Source: Daphnia carinata
Taxonomy: Eukaryota; Arthropoda; Branchiopoda; Diplostraca; Daphniidae
DNA: 64,000 bases
NCBI RefSeq assembly: GCF_022539665.2
Contig: NC_081334.1
Location: forward strand, 3,348,001-3,412,000
Reading direction: 5' to 3'
Under the pieces are notes generated by a model. That model had not been told where the DNA came from. It searched no databases and worked only from the letters and a program-made list of their open reading frames with translations. A program made the position numbers and the translations under genes. Shown here one piece after another: positions 39,572 through 53,000 of this stretch (positions within the stretch are counted from its first letter, which is position 1; every line of letters begins with the position of its first letter).

Positions 39572-40864
39572 TCAAACGCTTATGTGCCGCTTCATGTGAA
39601 GGGCCAAATGGTCGGAGCGCGAAAAGGCCCGCTCGCAGAGGCGGCACTGGAACGGCCGGTCGCCCGTATGTTTGCGGTAGTGGCGGGTCAATTCGTCGGA
39701 GCGGGCGAATTTCCATCCGCAACCCTTCCACGAGCACTGGTACGGTTTCTCGCCCGTGTGCGTCCTCAAATGGGCCTTGAGATGCGACGATTTCGTATAG
39801 GTCTTGGCGCATCCGGAATGCGAGCAAGTGTGAATAATGACCCTCCGTTTGCCCCAAGTCCTTCGGCGACGGGGTCGCACCGTCGCGCCGGCCGCAACGA
39901 CCGGAGCGCACGACATTTGCGCCGCCTTCAAGTGCGGAGACGACGGCGGCGTGAGAGCCGGGACGAGGCGCGGCATGTGCCCCTGCATCGCTGGCTGTTG
40001 CGGCTGTTGGTTATGCAAATGAGTCTGTTGCTGATGGTGATAGTAATGCGCGTGCTGCTGAAATTCGTCGCCGTTCAAAACTTGAGTCTGTTGCTGTTGG
40101 GCCAGCCGATTATTGGACGCCGTCGTTTGCTGGTGGCCGTAGACGCTGTCCGGAGTCGTCGGCGGCGACATTTGACCCTGCTGATGCGGATGATACGCCT
40201 GATGATAAGCCCCGTGTTGTTGTTGATGTTGTTGTTGTTGCATCCCGTTGTACGAGGCATCGGCCGTGTGATACGAATAATAATTCTGTTGTTGAACTGC
40301 TGCTGCTGCTGCTGCTGTTGCTGGAACGCGGTGATTGGCGACGTTCGCATTGGCCATCCGCTGCGGATGAAGAAAATAATTCTGCTGATGATGGGCAACG
40401 GCCGTGTAATTGTCCGTCGCCGCGACGTCTTGCAGTTCCTGTTTGATGACCGGATATGCCGAAGTGGCGCCAGCAGCGGATGGAATCGCCACGCCGCCAC
40501 CTTCCTTCCGGTAGTTGTAAAACGGATACGAAGCCGCGGAAGAGACGCACTCCGCCTGGTGGTGGTGGTGGTGATAGTGTTGGCCGTGATAATTGTAGGC
40601 CATCGTTTCGCCGTTGTACTGCTGTTGCGCGGCCGCCGACGGATGCTGCTGGAACGCAGCCTCCACAGCCAGCGAGGAAGGGCCGGAAGACGAGCGCGTT
40701 TGCTGATTTTCTAGAGACGAATAGGCGGCCGTTGCGGCTGTCGGCGCATTCGAATACGCGCAATGCTGTTCGTTCAATTCGCGGTTACCGTAAACGGACG
40801 CATTGACGGCGTGAGCTCCCGCCGGAGCAGATCCTAACAAAACCGTTTCGATATCTTGCCAAAT
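39572..40864 (-). CDS. KLF copy B coding exon 2 (430 codons plus stop)
   Basis: One uninterrupted exon holding what copy A spreads over three exons: the WQDIE module, SUMO site, Gln-rich linker, TPPSSP motif and all three C2H2 fingers. It ends in TGA at 39574-39572. The acceptor AG is the complement of 40865-40866. The minus-strand intron just upstream carries a T-rich tract near its acceptor. Confidence 0.93.
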   Translation of the reverse strand: MWQDIETVLLGSAPAGAHAVNASVYGNRELNEQHCAYSNAPTAATAAYSSLENQQTRSSSGPSSLAVEAAFQQHPSAAAQQQYNGETMAYNYHGQHYHHHHHQAECVSSAASYPFYNYRKEGGGVAIPSAAGATSAYPVIKQELQDVAATDNYTAVAHHQQNYFLHPQRMANANVANHRVPATAAAAAAVQQQNYYSYHTADASYNGMQQQQHQQQHGAYHQAYHPHQQGQMSPPTTPDSVYGHQQTTASNNRLAQQQQTQVLNGDEFQQHAHYYHHQQQTHLHNQQPQQPAMQGHMPRLVPALTPPSSPHLKAAQMSCAPVVAAGATVRPRRRRTWGKRRVIIHTCSHSGCAKTYTKSSHLKAHLRTHTGEKPYQCSWKGCGWKFARSDELTRHYRKHTGDRPFQCRLCERAFSRSDHLALHMKRHISV

Positions 40865-40989
40865 CTACGCGCAAAAAAAAAAAAATTTTTTAACGAATAA
40901 TTAATTAACTAATTTTTTTTTTTTTTTTTAAATCCCCTCTCATATTTCGGGCCGAAAATTCGATATGTTACCTCTTGAAAATCCGACAT
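39572..40989 (-). CDS. Krüppel-like factor, copy B (KLF1/2/4-type), two exons, 436 aa
   Basis: Paralogue of copy A on the same strand, 31 kb away, and likely a nuclear CACCC/GC-box binding factor. Coding exons are 40989-40972 (MSDFQE) and 40864-39572, joined in phase 0 across a 107-bp intron. Seen in the product: [10 protein letters not shown] at 7-16; a His run after a Tyr/Gln-rich segment; PVIKQE with Lys147 as a putative SUMO site, the same IKQE as in vertebrate KLF4; Ala and Gln runs; MSPPTTP; LTPPSSP at 310-316; a basic patch [12 protein letters not shown] at 336-347; then fingers C353/C358/H371/H375, C383/C388/H401/H405 and C413/C416/H429/H433. The order TPPSSP, basic WGKR block, fingers matches the KLF4 layout. 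It lacks the two downstream introns of copy A. Start ATG 40989 has a good AAAA-ATG context. Confidence 0.92.
40972..40989 (-). CDS. KLF copy B coding micro-exon 1 (MSDFQE)
   Basis: Eighteen coding bases, ATG to GAG, followed by donor GTAACA. The exon is recognised because the long exon begins with an acceptor (gcgcgtag) directly before ATT TGG CAA GAT without a good start codon, and because MSDFQE plus IWQDIE aligns residue by residue with MTDLTD plus MWQDIE of copy A. Confidence 0.75.
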
Positions 40990-41500
40990 TTTTGAGCAGA
41001 CGCAGAATCGGCAAAAAAAAAAGAAAAACAGATGTTTCACAATTTCACGATTGTCAATTGTTTAGCGACGATTTCAAAATGAAAACTCAACAAGTCAAAA
41101 TAAAAAAAAACGTCACTTGTGACGGGCACAATTTGTTAACACACTGTTTTTCTCGTTGAACGCACTGCGAACAAAACAACAAAAAAAATAACAACTCGTT
41201 TCTTTTTCTAAGAAGAAGAAATGTGCGCGACGTGTCTACCAAGAGCTTCACCTTGTGAATGACTCGTACGACCACCTGAGCCACTCGTCTTAAAACCCCC
41301 TGAAAAAGGGTACACACACACACACACACACACACACGGGGAAAGAGAGAGAGTCAAGAGAAGTTAACACAGGCCCTCTGGGTTTACCAGGCACAAACAC
41401 CTGGGGACGGAACCTTTTTTTTTTTTTTTCCCTAACGATGGAGGAGGGTCCTTTAAAACTGAAAAAAGAGATAGAACTCGCTGTGTGCACATACCTCCGT

Positions 41501-41520
41501 TGACGTCAAGACCGACCAAT
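41501..41520. promoter_or_regulatory. CRE-CCAAT module upstream of KLF copy B
   Basis: TGACGTCA (41501-41508), a 7-nt spacer, then CCAAT (41516-41520), about 510 bp upstream of the copy B start codon. Order, orientation and spacing equal the copy A module while the spacer sequence differs. This is best explained as a retained core promoter element; the transcription start is probably just left of it. Confidence 0.6.
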
Positions 41521-44500
41521 CACGAAGTCGAGTACCATCCTCCTCTTTTGGCCGTGCATATCCGGCCCCTTTTTGCCTCTTTTGTTTAACCAAAAAAAAA
41601 AAAAAAAAGAAAAGAAAAAAACACACACAATGAAATCATCCGAGCATCGAATATTCAGGAAAAAAAAAAAGGAATATGTTCCATGTCCTTGTTGAAAAAA
41701 ATATCGAGCGAAAGAAAAAACAAGAGGGGAAGGTGACAAAAACGAACGAACCGCAGACGAACTTTCTGAAATCAGTGGCTAACAAGGCACGAAAGAGATT
41801 TTTTGATTTTCTCGGGAAAGAAACCAGATCTTGATTGAGAACAGCTTACAGAGTCTTATCAGTTGTGAATCCATCATTGCCGAGCGCATGCGCGCGTCCA
41901 AAACGTCTACCTGTTTGCGTGCGTCTCGCGACTTACACAGGCAACGTTGTAATCTAAGCGCCAGGCTTGGGACATTTGCATCGATGACGGACACGTTTCA
42001 CACTTTTGCCTTTTTACCAATAAATGTTTCGATCTTTTATTTCCTTTATACTTCAAAAGAAAAAAATAATAATAATAATAGATCTCCCCTTTTTTGGAGC
42101 GGGAATTTTAAACCGGTCCCGCGGGATAAAAAACCAGAACCGCCGCCGCACCGAAATAAAAAAAAAAAAAAAAAAGAGAGAGAATAGTATGTCGTAAAAT
42201 CATCAAATTCGGCTTAATAGATGTGTGTGTGCATAATAATAACAATCGACTATCGCATCTGTTTTTCTCAACATTTTTTTTTTCTTTCGGTTTTTAAAAA
42301 AAGAAAGCGTTTTTTTTTTCTTTCTAAATGACAAACATTGTCACTTTTAAAAAGACAACAGGGGCGGATATCTGTTGATTGTGTGTATAAAAATATATAT
42401 ATATATAAACACGGACGCACGTTTTTAACAATCAAAAAAGGACTGCACGGAGGCAAGACAGAGGGGGGAGGACGGTTGGGGGATATCGCGTTACCACCTT
42501 TACCTATAAGATGATAAATAACGCGATACATATGAAAATATATCTAAATAAAAACTAAAAAAAAAAAAAAAATCTGGGAGAAATAAGAAGCAAAGCAGAA
42601 GCGAGGCCAGTGGGGAAAAAAAAAGGAAGAAAAAAAAGTAAACAAGCTTCGGTCACGTGATTTGTGACTTGTCTCCCCTGTCTAAACACAGCGCGAGCGC
42701 AGATAAATCTTTCTTTTTCTCTCTCTCTCGTTGAGGAGGAATCTTTAAAAGAAAAAAAAAAAAAAAAAAGAAGAAGAAGTTGGTGGTGGTTAGGAGAATT
42801 TAAAAGAAAAAAATAAGAAAATGCAACACGGGCCGCAGCGCATATGGTTTTTGATGAGATCATCTCGTTAAGCCATCTGGTGGCGGTCAGTTCACAAAAA
42901 AAAAACCCAAAAAAAAACACGGAGGAAAAAAAAAAAATTAGAAATTGCAAAGTAGGTGAAATGATGATACAAGTCAAATGTTATTATTTGAAAATGGAAA
43001 GGAGGGAAAACATGAATGTCTGCCGAGTCCAAATTTGGAAAAACGTTTGACGTGCGATGCAAAAACTTGTCGGGACGAGAAAACACGCGGGATTTTCGGG
43101 ATAAGACAACATGAAAATAATCATTTTAATCGAGAAAGAGAGAGAACGGGAAAGAAATACGTTCAACTCTCGCGTGGTGTTCCATTCGCGCGTTTGTTTC
43201 ACTTGAGAAATGTATTCATCACCATTTTCCCCTAGTCACAATAATCAGATCTGATTTTTTTTTCCCCCGACTGATTTACGACTTAATTCCTTTCTTCTCG
43301 ATTTATATTGACGGTGCATTATAATAGCCATAAAAAATAAGGAAAACGAACATGGAACAAAACAAAAGTTTTGAGATCAAAGATTCTACAACAAACGGGA
43401 TTTTTTTTTTTTTTAGCTAAAACAAAATAGTCCAACCGCACACGTCAGATTATTTCCATTACTAAAAAACAAAAAACATTTCCGTTGGATTAAAAAATAA
43501 TTAAGCCAAACCCTCTCCCCCCTCCCCCCCCCAAAAAAAACGTGTCCTTCTAGCGAAAAGATAAACGCGCAGCGCAAGGACGGACGACACACGAGGCCTT
43601 TTGTTCCAAAATAAATTTGGCCCATGTTTATGTGCATAACCTTTTCTCTTTGAAACAGAGAAAGAAACTGGCCCGTAGACCTCGTAAATCGGACGAAAGA
43701 CTTGGTCAAAACAAAACAAAACAAACAAAAAAAAACAGCGTTGCACACGACGTAAGGAGGGACGCAGCGGAGCAGAAAATAAAGAAAAAGATAAGCGCAC
43801 GCCATACGAAAAAAGACACTTTTTTCGTCGATTACGTTTAGATAAACATGAAAACAGACTGTTCTATTAGTTGCGCATACACACACACACACAAGCGGAC
43901 ATTCCATCTCCCCCCCCCCTTAAAAAAATCGATCACGACCTTTTATGCGTATCGGACCCTACAACGTCGTCACGCAAATGATTTAAAAAGATAAAATAGA
44001 ATCAACGTAACAAATGAACGTTTTCGACTCTACAAGAATTTTCAAACCAAGTTCCAAACATTGACAACCTTGCACTTTTGACGGAACGAAATGATAGTCG
44101 TCTTCTTCAAAAAATAAAAATGCAAAATGAATTTTCATGTTGCAGCAACAAACGAACACCCGTAGAAAAATGAATGAAACGGTAGTCGATGGCCATCACA
44201 AGAAGAAAGGTACACACACACACACACACGATGGTCAAAAATGGGTGTGGACTTTTTTCAAGATCCAAAAGAAAATACAACAAAAATGAGATCTATGGGC
44301 TATAACCGCAGACACAAGAAAAACATGTCACCTGAATTCTTTTCTATCGCTTCGAAAATTGTAATAACACACGCCCCCCCCCCACCACCTCTTCAGTAGA
44401 TACACACACACATAGAAAAAGGTGCTGATGGCTGTAAAATTAGCCGCACTTGATGATATATTGGAGTCACAAAAACCTTTTTTTTTTTTTCCTTTCCTTT

Positions 44501-47500
44501 ACCTACCCCGAGCACTCAAAAAAAAAAAAAAAAAAAAAATCTGTGTGTAGTGGACTCACTGACTCACAAAACGCAGGAGAGGAAAAAAAAAGAGACAAAT
44601 GTCACCTGGGCAAAAGACCTCCATGGACGAACACGATGGGGGGAGCTATTCCTTCTCTTTTTTTTTCTTTCTACATGCCCCTTAACAACAACAAAAAACT
44701 GCTGATGCGACGTGGTGGGTGGGTGGTTGGGGGTAGTATATAGACGACAACTTTTTTTTTTTTTTTTTTTCTCCAGGATCCTCAGAACCGTTTTGTTGTT
44801 GTTGGTAAAAGGCATCCCCCCACGGTGGGCAACAATAATGACCATAGGAACAAGAAGAAGAGAAAAAAAAAAAGGCAGGTACATATAGAAGAGAATCAAT
44901 GGCTCTGCTGGAACGTACTCTCTTTTCCTTGCTGGTTTTCTATTGTATCCCATTTACGAGAGATGGCCCTCCCAGGGTACTCCTCCACACACACACACAC
45001 ACACACTACATCAAAATGTCTTCTTGTGTGTGTGTGTGTGTGTGTGAAGGGACAAAAAGAAGGAAGAAAATACAAGTGGGAGGAATGAAACGACACGGTG
45101 CCAATAATCACCCATTTGACGGTTTGGGATAATAAAAAGTTTAAAAGATAAATCATTCGTTTGACGAGCAAAAATAAAAATGTTACGCAAAAAAAAAAGG
45201 GGGAACAAAAGAATTTTCGTGCAAAACGGAGTTGAGCAATAAGTTTAAGTGTCTGTTGTTTACCTTTTTTTTTTTTTTTCATGAAAGAGCTGGTCATAAT
45301 ACGTCATTTTTGATGGGCCCTCACACGTTACACTTATCGCATTTTTCAAATCTCCCAAACTATTGAAATCGAATGGCCAACATTGTGTCGTTCACCGACG
45401 TTCACCTGTCTCTGCCAAAACTGCCACTCCATTAAAGATGGACACATTTTCTTTAGTAGAAGAGACGCGCAACTGGACCATTCAAACAAAAATCTTTTAA
45501 AAATGTGGCAAATGTGGAGAAACAGGTGGACGTTTGAGGACACCTGTATTCCGCCGAGACCCCCCCAGTTAATAGCTTTAACTCTGGGACATGGTGCATC
45601 CTCATTGAACCAGCATCATTATCATCATTCCATGAATGATGGTTCACTCGTGAGCCTTTCATCATGCACCATCTCTTTTTGGCTACCCACAAAATTAAAC
45701 CAAAATCTTTACAGGTGTTTTTATGAGAATGAAGATTCAAAGAAAAAAAAAATCCCAGGGATTTAAAAATTCTTTTAATAAAAAAAAATAGGGGGTCCAT
45801 TATTTAGCCCACACGAGCCAAAAAAAAAAAAAAAAGAAAGTTTGAAATACAAAAAAAAATTGAAGAAGACATTCGTGAGGTAAAAAATAGAAAATGTTTA
45901 AAGATGATCGGTGTGTGCGCACACTGGTCGATAGTACAGAACACGTATGTTGGCATATACAAATGTATCGGCCCGATCTATTTTAGAAACCCCAAAAAAT
46001 TTTACTTCTTTTTTTTCTTTTTTTCATGAAAGCGAATCGGAAAAGAAGGTTGTCTCGATACGGAGATGATTCGGTATGATTATGATGATTGTGTGTAAGC
46101 TTTTTATAGTGCAGTCGATGACGCTGCGATATTGCCCCGTATAACCCGCCGGGTCTATCTCCATTTTTTCTTTTTCTTTTTTGATGTTTCGATTCATTTT
46201 TTTAAATAGACACAACAAAAGAAAAAAAAAAAAAAAAAAAAAGGGAACGAGACTTTATTTTCTTTATTGATGGCCTCCGGAATAAAGAAATAAAAAAAAA
46301 TATGTGAATCATAGCAAAAAAAAAAAAAAAAGGAGGCTACTATCTCGTCCGTCTTGCGACATGACACGATACAGATAGCGCCGCCGCCGCAATAACCGCC
46401 AGTCAGAGGATGAAAACAAAAATTTAAAGGGTAGAAGCAAAATACAGAAAAGGTTAATTAACTGTTTCTCCATTTTCAAAAATTACGGCAAAAAAAAGTC
46501 AAATGTATTTCGAAAGAAAATGATAGATAACGAAACCTCTTTTTTTTTCAAAATGGCGCCGCGATTCTATTTTTAACTGTTGGAACGTGAGATCAAACGA
46601 CACCCAATACACACGTACGTCATCCATCCCTATCTGTTACGCTTTTTATGACCATTTGTTCCAGCATCTACAGAGAAAACGATGTTATCTCTGACGAAAA
46701 AGAACAAATCAAAAAAGAAAAGGTTTTATTCGATTCGTGTACGATTGTCATTGGCACGTGATGATTACGCGTACGGCTGTTTTATGACTGTGCCAACGCA
46801 AACAGAGGTGCCCAAAAAAGGGACTAGACGACCCCGACTTTATTTAAACCAAAACGCATTACATTTTTTTGGTGTTTTTCTCCTCCTTGCCAATTAATCA
46901 CTCGATTTTCCAATTTCAGTGGAACCAAACACAATCCCCTCCTTTCCCTGCTCATGCCGACCGCAGAGTCATGCCCGATTGGATCATTCCCTCAAAATCA
47001 TCGACAACAAGAAAAAAAAAATAAAAATAAAAATTTCAAAAACACACAGACCTCCAAAAAAAATAAATAAAAATCTTTGCTTATAATTATCGGAGAAAAG
47101 ACAAAGAAAAGAATGTTTTTTTTGTTTTTTTTTATGTCGAGTCAACATCGAGACATACACACCCCTGTCACGGCTCCCGTTTGTGTTTATTTGAGTTTGT
47201 TTGATGAGGAGAGCAATTGCTGCGGAAAGTCAAAAAAGAAAAGAAAAAAATGAGACGCAGATATAATCATTCGAATTGATTTACTGCGGGTCATTTTCCA
47301 GGAAATTTCCTCCGAATAAAACGTTCCAATAGAAAAAATATCCATCACCAAATTTATTGAATGAATTGAATAAGAAAAAAAAAATGTATTTTTTTGAATG
47401 AGACTACGAGGAATTTGGTTCGACCCACGTTCCCTATTTGAGTTTCTATTTAAAAAAAAAAAAAAAAAAAAAACACTCGAGACAAGTGGAAAGAAGAGAA

Positions 47501-49991
47501 AAAAAAATATATAAAAACACGATGAGATCTTCCAGATTGATTCGATTGCTCAAAAGTTCAAGAAGCAGCTGAGAAAAAGAGAAAAAAGAAGTTGATGTAT
47601 GCATTTGGCACTTGTCAGGATAAAGCGCTTGTCTCCTTCTCCGACGTTTTGATAGGCCATGGCGATAATAAAAGAAGCCTACAAGACGGCAGACAAAACA
47701 AAAGCAAAACGCTTTCAAACAGAACGAGAAAAGAGGGCCCAAGAGGTATACATATATAAACCGTCATCGCGCTCCCTTCGCTTCTCTTATATATATATAT
47801 ATTTAAATATTATACAAGAATGGGAAAGAGTGTGTAGTGTGTGTCTCTCGATTTGTTTCAACCATCAACACGCCAGCAGCTAGAAGTAGCAACTTCAGAC
47901 ACTCTTCATCTTCCTTTTCGAAAACATTCTTTTTTTTCTTCTTCTTCAACATGTCGAAACAAGTAGCTCCACTCTCGTGAAAAAAAAAATGCATTTCTTT
48001 TTTTTTTTTTTTTTTTTAAATAAGAAATACTTTTTTTTTTCTTTTAATTTATTCAGAATACGACAATTGCCTGCGATATTCAAAAATCTGAGCACAACTC
48101 CATTTCACACAGTCGCTCCGTGTGGAATGTGTTTTTCACACATTATTCGGAAGCCTTTTTTCCCTCCTTTCTAACTATACTCTGGCACCTCAGCGTGATG
48201 TCAATTCCCTTCCCCCCTATTTTTAATATTTAAAAACCTGGCCCCACGAGTTAAAAACCAACAGCTCCTGCTGCTGTTTTTATGTTTTGTTTGTTATACA
48301 AGTCACAGATCGAAAAGAGAAGAAAACACATTTAATGCAGACGAACTAAGTCACGAATTTTTGTGATCCACAAGTTAAAAAAAAAAAAAAACTCTTCTGA
48401 TAACGAAAAAAAAAAAAAAAAAAAAATCGTGCTCATCATGACGCTTAGAGGGGGGGCCCCAAAAAATGTTTTTTTTCTTCTTCTTCCGAAATATATATAT
48501 ATATACAAATACAAGATTGCAGCGCAGAGTCAAGTGCGACGATAACCATCTCCTCCACGAGCTACCAGGTATATACAAAAACAAAAACCAGCAGTAGCCA
48601 AAAAGAGTAACAGGTAGTAGAGAAAGGTTACTCAGCAATCAATGGGGGGGGGGGTTGTTGTTCTATAGCAGTTATAAAGCACAGCTTCTCTTTTATATAT
48701 ATATATACGTGGATCAATAGAAAATGAATAAATCAACCCCTCTTCTTTACATAGGGGAAAAAGAAAAAAAAAAACCTGTCGTACGTGGCTCTGAATTTTT
48801 GTTTGTTTGAAATGTACACACAACGCCGCAGTCGGCGTTTGTTCTTATTTTCTTTAAAAAAAAAAAAAACAAAGGGAAAAGATCTTGATCGGTGATTGCT
48901 TACACAGCGAAATACAGACACATAAGACGAGTAGCCCTCCGACAGTGCCGATGCCACTACAAAAAATTTTTCCCCGTGTGTGTTGTTCTTTTTTTTTCAT
49001 AAAATATCGATTACCTATGGTGATTGACTCGACCCTATTGCTTGTTCTCTGAAGGAAATTGACTAGAAAAATAGCTACGAACAACGTGTCGATGTAGTCC
49101 CTGCTGGAGGTATACATCTATCCGCGTCTAACAAAACATCAAAGTCAAGCCAAAAAGAAAAAGAGAAAAAAAAAAAAAAACGACCGTGTCCACGCGCTAC
49201 CGCCTTTTTTTCCCTTTGATGTTCCCTTATTTGTTCACATTTGATTTCAGATTTAACATCACAAAAAAAAAAATGACGATAGCGAATAATATTTTCAGCA
49301 AATGCGTCAATGTAAATTTGAAAAAAATAAAATCTCGTCGGCATTTTCTTTCTTTTCAAATCAACATCATATATAATCTTGAAAACGCTATCTTTAAATT
49401 AAAAAAAAAAATACACTCGAAAAAAAAAACTTTTCTTTTCTTTTAAGTTGCGGGGTTTATGGCCAGCGCGCGCTAAGCGATAACGAAGCTTGTGTTGATA
49501 ATCAACTTCTTTCTTTCTTTAAGAAAAAAAAAAGAAATATATAAATATACCCAATGGGTGAAGAAGTGGCAGTGACCAGTTGCCATCTTCACCTGGAGCG
49601 TATCATTCATGGCAAGAAAAAAACAAAAAAAAACGAAAGAAAAAAAAAAGGAGTTGAAAGCCAAAGGGGGGGAATAAATGTGTGGCCAGGCACTGACTTA
49701 TTCCCTCCGTCTTTTTTTTTTTTTCGCTGGTAGGAATCCCAAAAACCAGCCGCACCACCGTAGGAAAAAAAGAAAAGAAAAAGGATTTACGGCTGCTGAT
49801 ACACGTCTCTTCTCTTTTCTCTTAAGACTTTCTATATAAATATCAACTCCAAAGATATCAAAGTTCAACGGGAAAAAGAAGAAGAAGGGGGGGGATAGTA
49901 TATATCGCGTGTCTTCTTCTTGCCTTTGCTTAGTTGAATGGCATTTCATTGGACCAGATGCGGGGGCAAGATTATCAAAGAAAAGTGGATA

Positions 49992-50026
<35 letters not shown>

Positions 50027-53000
50027 AACTGGAGAAAAGACACAAATTTCGTCAGTCACCCGCCAAAATGGTCGCACAACTTCTCTTCACGATTTATTAT
50101 TTTTTATTTTAATTCACGCACGGCTCAGTTACATTTTTTTCCCCCTTCTGGATGGGAAAAAAAATTGAAATTGAAAAAGACAGGGGGATTTGATTGGACA
50201 CACGCTGAGCTGTTCAATCGCAGCGTTACAAACGCGAAATTCGGGGATCAAACATATCTACCGAATCTCTTTCTAGTACACCCCGCCATCCGAGACTACC
50301 ACAATTCCAAATGTTCCTTTTTTTTCAATGACCAATGATTCGTGGAAAAATACAACACACACACACAGAAATAGAGAGGGGAGAAAAAAATAGAAATCTT
50401 AACAAGATCAGTCGGAATCGATTTCGATAAATCGGACAGAGAAATCGGTGCTGACCTCTGATTTTCAAGAGAAAAAAAAAATTGAGAAGAATCCCACAGC
50501 AGGGGCTTGTATCAAAAAAGGGAGATAGCCAACGAAACAGAGCAGAGACCCCAAGCAATTTACGATCTATTCATGTACACACACAACATCGTCTCATATA
50601 TACACACCTTTCGAAAAAAAAAAAATATTTAGCCCGCACAATCATCCAGGCAACGCTCAGGGAAGAAAAAAAAACAAAAAAACATTTCTTGTATATGTGG
50701 GTGTGTTTGTGTGATTGGCTTTTCGCTGGCGTTATCTATTGGCTATTACGTATACATCTAGAGAGGAATGCGCTCGCGCACATAATTGAATTCCTTTCGG
50801 AAGTTGTTGCGTACGAGATTATCTTTCTTTGCCCTGCTAGTTCGTATGCAAAGTAGGGCAAAAACAAAAAATTTATATTTTTAGGGGGAAAGGCTGCCCA
50901 CGTTCTAGCGTCTGAGAGAGAGGGGGAGCAGCAGTCAAACCAGTCAACAGGTGTGAAAAGATTTACTATAAGAGTGTCTGTTTCATTTCTCGAACTTTCA
51001 GTGTTGGACGAGAAAGAGAGAAAAAAAAAACTAAACAAATGACTATCGACTACTTCCACTACTGAAGCAGCCCATCGATTATCATTCCAACCCGCCATAC
51101 CACTCGAAAGAAACAAAAACGATATGAAATACGATCCACACACACACACACACACACGAGATAAGTTTTTTTTTTTAAAGCGATTTTTTTTCATTCGATA
51201 TCAACGAAAAATGTTATTTCAAAATATAAAAAAAAAAATAATTTGGGATTAGAATGTGTGTCTTTTGGATCTCGTCCAAAAGAAAACATTGTTTTAATGG
51301 TCCTTAGCATATCGAATAATTAAGACAATTGGCTCGAACGAAGCAAAACAAAAACAAAACTTTGGCTAATGTTTTTGTTTTGCTTCCTTGCATACTAATT
51401 TGAATAAAGGCGACATCAGCAAATAAATAACTGTTTTATTTACCGACGTGTAGTGGCGTACGACAAACGGAACCTGTGCCAGGTGAGTTAAGACTCGGAG
51501 TGTGCGTGCATGTCTGACCGTCATATCGTTGATGCGTCGTTCAAATCTAGAACAGCGCATATAAACTCTTTGTTTTAAAGCATCCAATCCAACTTTTTCA
51601 CCTTTACCCACCAAATAAAAAAAAAACCAAAACCATTCCTATCTTTAAAAATATTTTCCGGCCGAAATGTAACGCTCGCAGCTGAGATTCGAAGAAGGGG
51701 AAAAAAGCAATTGCATCTAGCGCGAGCGGAGGATCGTTAAGAAAACCTGGAACGCGCTCTCTCCGGAGCGCTGGAGAAAAAACATTCAAAAAAATTTTTT
51801 TTTTTCTGGGATATGTCTCTCTAGACCGTAGTCCCTTTTTTGTTTATATCGGGACAGCTCTACATAAGAAAAATAAGAGGCAGCCCAGATGCGAGAGGAG
51901 CCCCGTTTTCTAATCAAATTAGAACCATCGTGATTTGTTAAGATTGGCCTGTTTGGTCGTAAAAAAAAATATAGATAGAAAAAATAAAAAGGAATGTCTG
52001 TTTTGGCTTTTTATGATATCTCCCACTTACAGGCAGAGAGTGCAGACATTTCGATCGAGAAAATTACAAACAAAAAATTGCCAACCGCTTGTGTTTTTTT
52101 GTTTTTTTTTTTTTTTGTTGGTTTCTTCTTCCTCCTATTTGGCTGTTGAATTAGAATTTTCCAATTGTGGCCAGCAGCAAAAAAGAGAATTTCGGCATCA
52201 AAATCCATTTAAAAAATTTAAATCCAAGGGATTCCATTGACCTCGCACAAATTGTGACCAACTTCAACAGCACAGGAAACTGCTTGTTTTAAATAGTTAA
52301 TTGACACGAAATACTTTGGCTTTCGAAAAAAAAAAGATCAACATAACAAATCAACATGGACGCAATAGCCCAACAAGAAATTCCCCTATTCAATTATGCA
52401 GCATCTTTACATCACGAACATCTTTTTTTCTTCAGATGAGCTCGTTCATTAAGCCTCCAACGATAACGATACGTCATCGAACACAACTCTATCATAGACA
52501 ACAAGCGAACAAGAAAAATCCGAACATTTTCATTAAATTGAAAACATTCAAAATAGTGGCCACAACAAGAGACGAGGGTGCTCTATGAATAAAACTAACA
52601 TCGCATCAATTGATCAAGAGATTGTTTTGCATATGCGCAGCTGCGCAACACGAAAACCTTTTAAAACAAGAAAAAATAGAAAGAAAAAAAGAAGCCTGAT
52701 AGAATGCTTTCCGCACGCTCATTCCAATTTAAAGCGCTTCTTTATGAGCTTGTCCCGAGCTCGTTTGAATTGACCGAACTCGACATGGTCATTTTTCTTC
52801 TCCTTTCGCCCGTTTGGAGGCACCACGCGCGACATGTTATTACATAAAAAAAAAAAAGAGAAAAAAGGTCGCATACAGTTTCTCGAAGACAAAAAACTAA
52901 ACAAGAAAGCGCCTCGAGATTCCAACGGCGTCGTATAGATTTCAACAAGCTTATCTTCATCGTGACATCTGGATAAGAGAACTCTTAGACCGGTGGTATA

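Noticed and set aside
39530-40714. 394-codon open frame on the plus strand
   Set aside because: It is antisense to KLF copy B exon 2, with Arg/Val/Leu-rich composition produced by the complementary strand of finger and Gln/His codons; no domain.
41779-41994. Minus-strand 71-codon frame upstream of KLF copy B, considered as its first exon
   Set aside because: It lies upstream of the CRE-CCAAT module and does not align with the copy A N terminus; the MSDFQE exon fits sequence, phase and homology.
45591-45672. microRNA precursor
   Set aside because: Internal loops are too asymmetric and no known arthropod mature miRNA sequence is present.
51366-51614. Minus-strand frame of 82 codons with ordinary amino-acid composition
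   Set aside because: The track start is not ATG, the candidate donor (CAG-GTTCCG) is poor, and no homologue is recognised; left unannotated.
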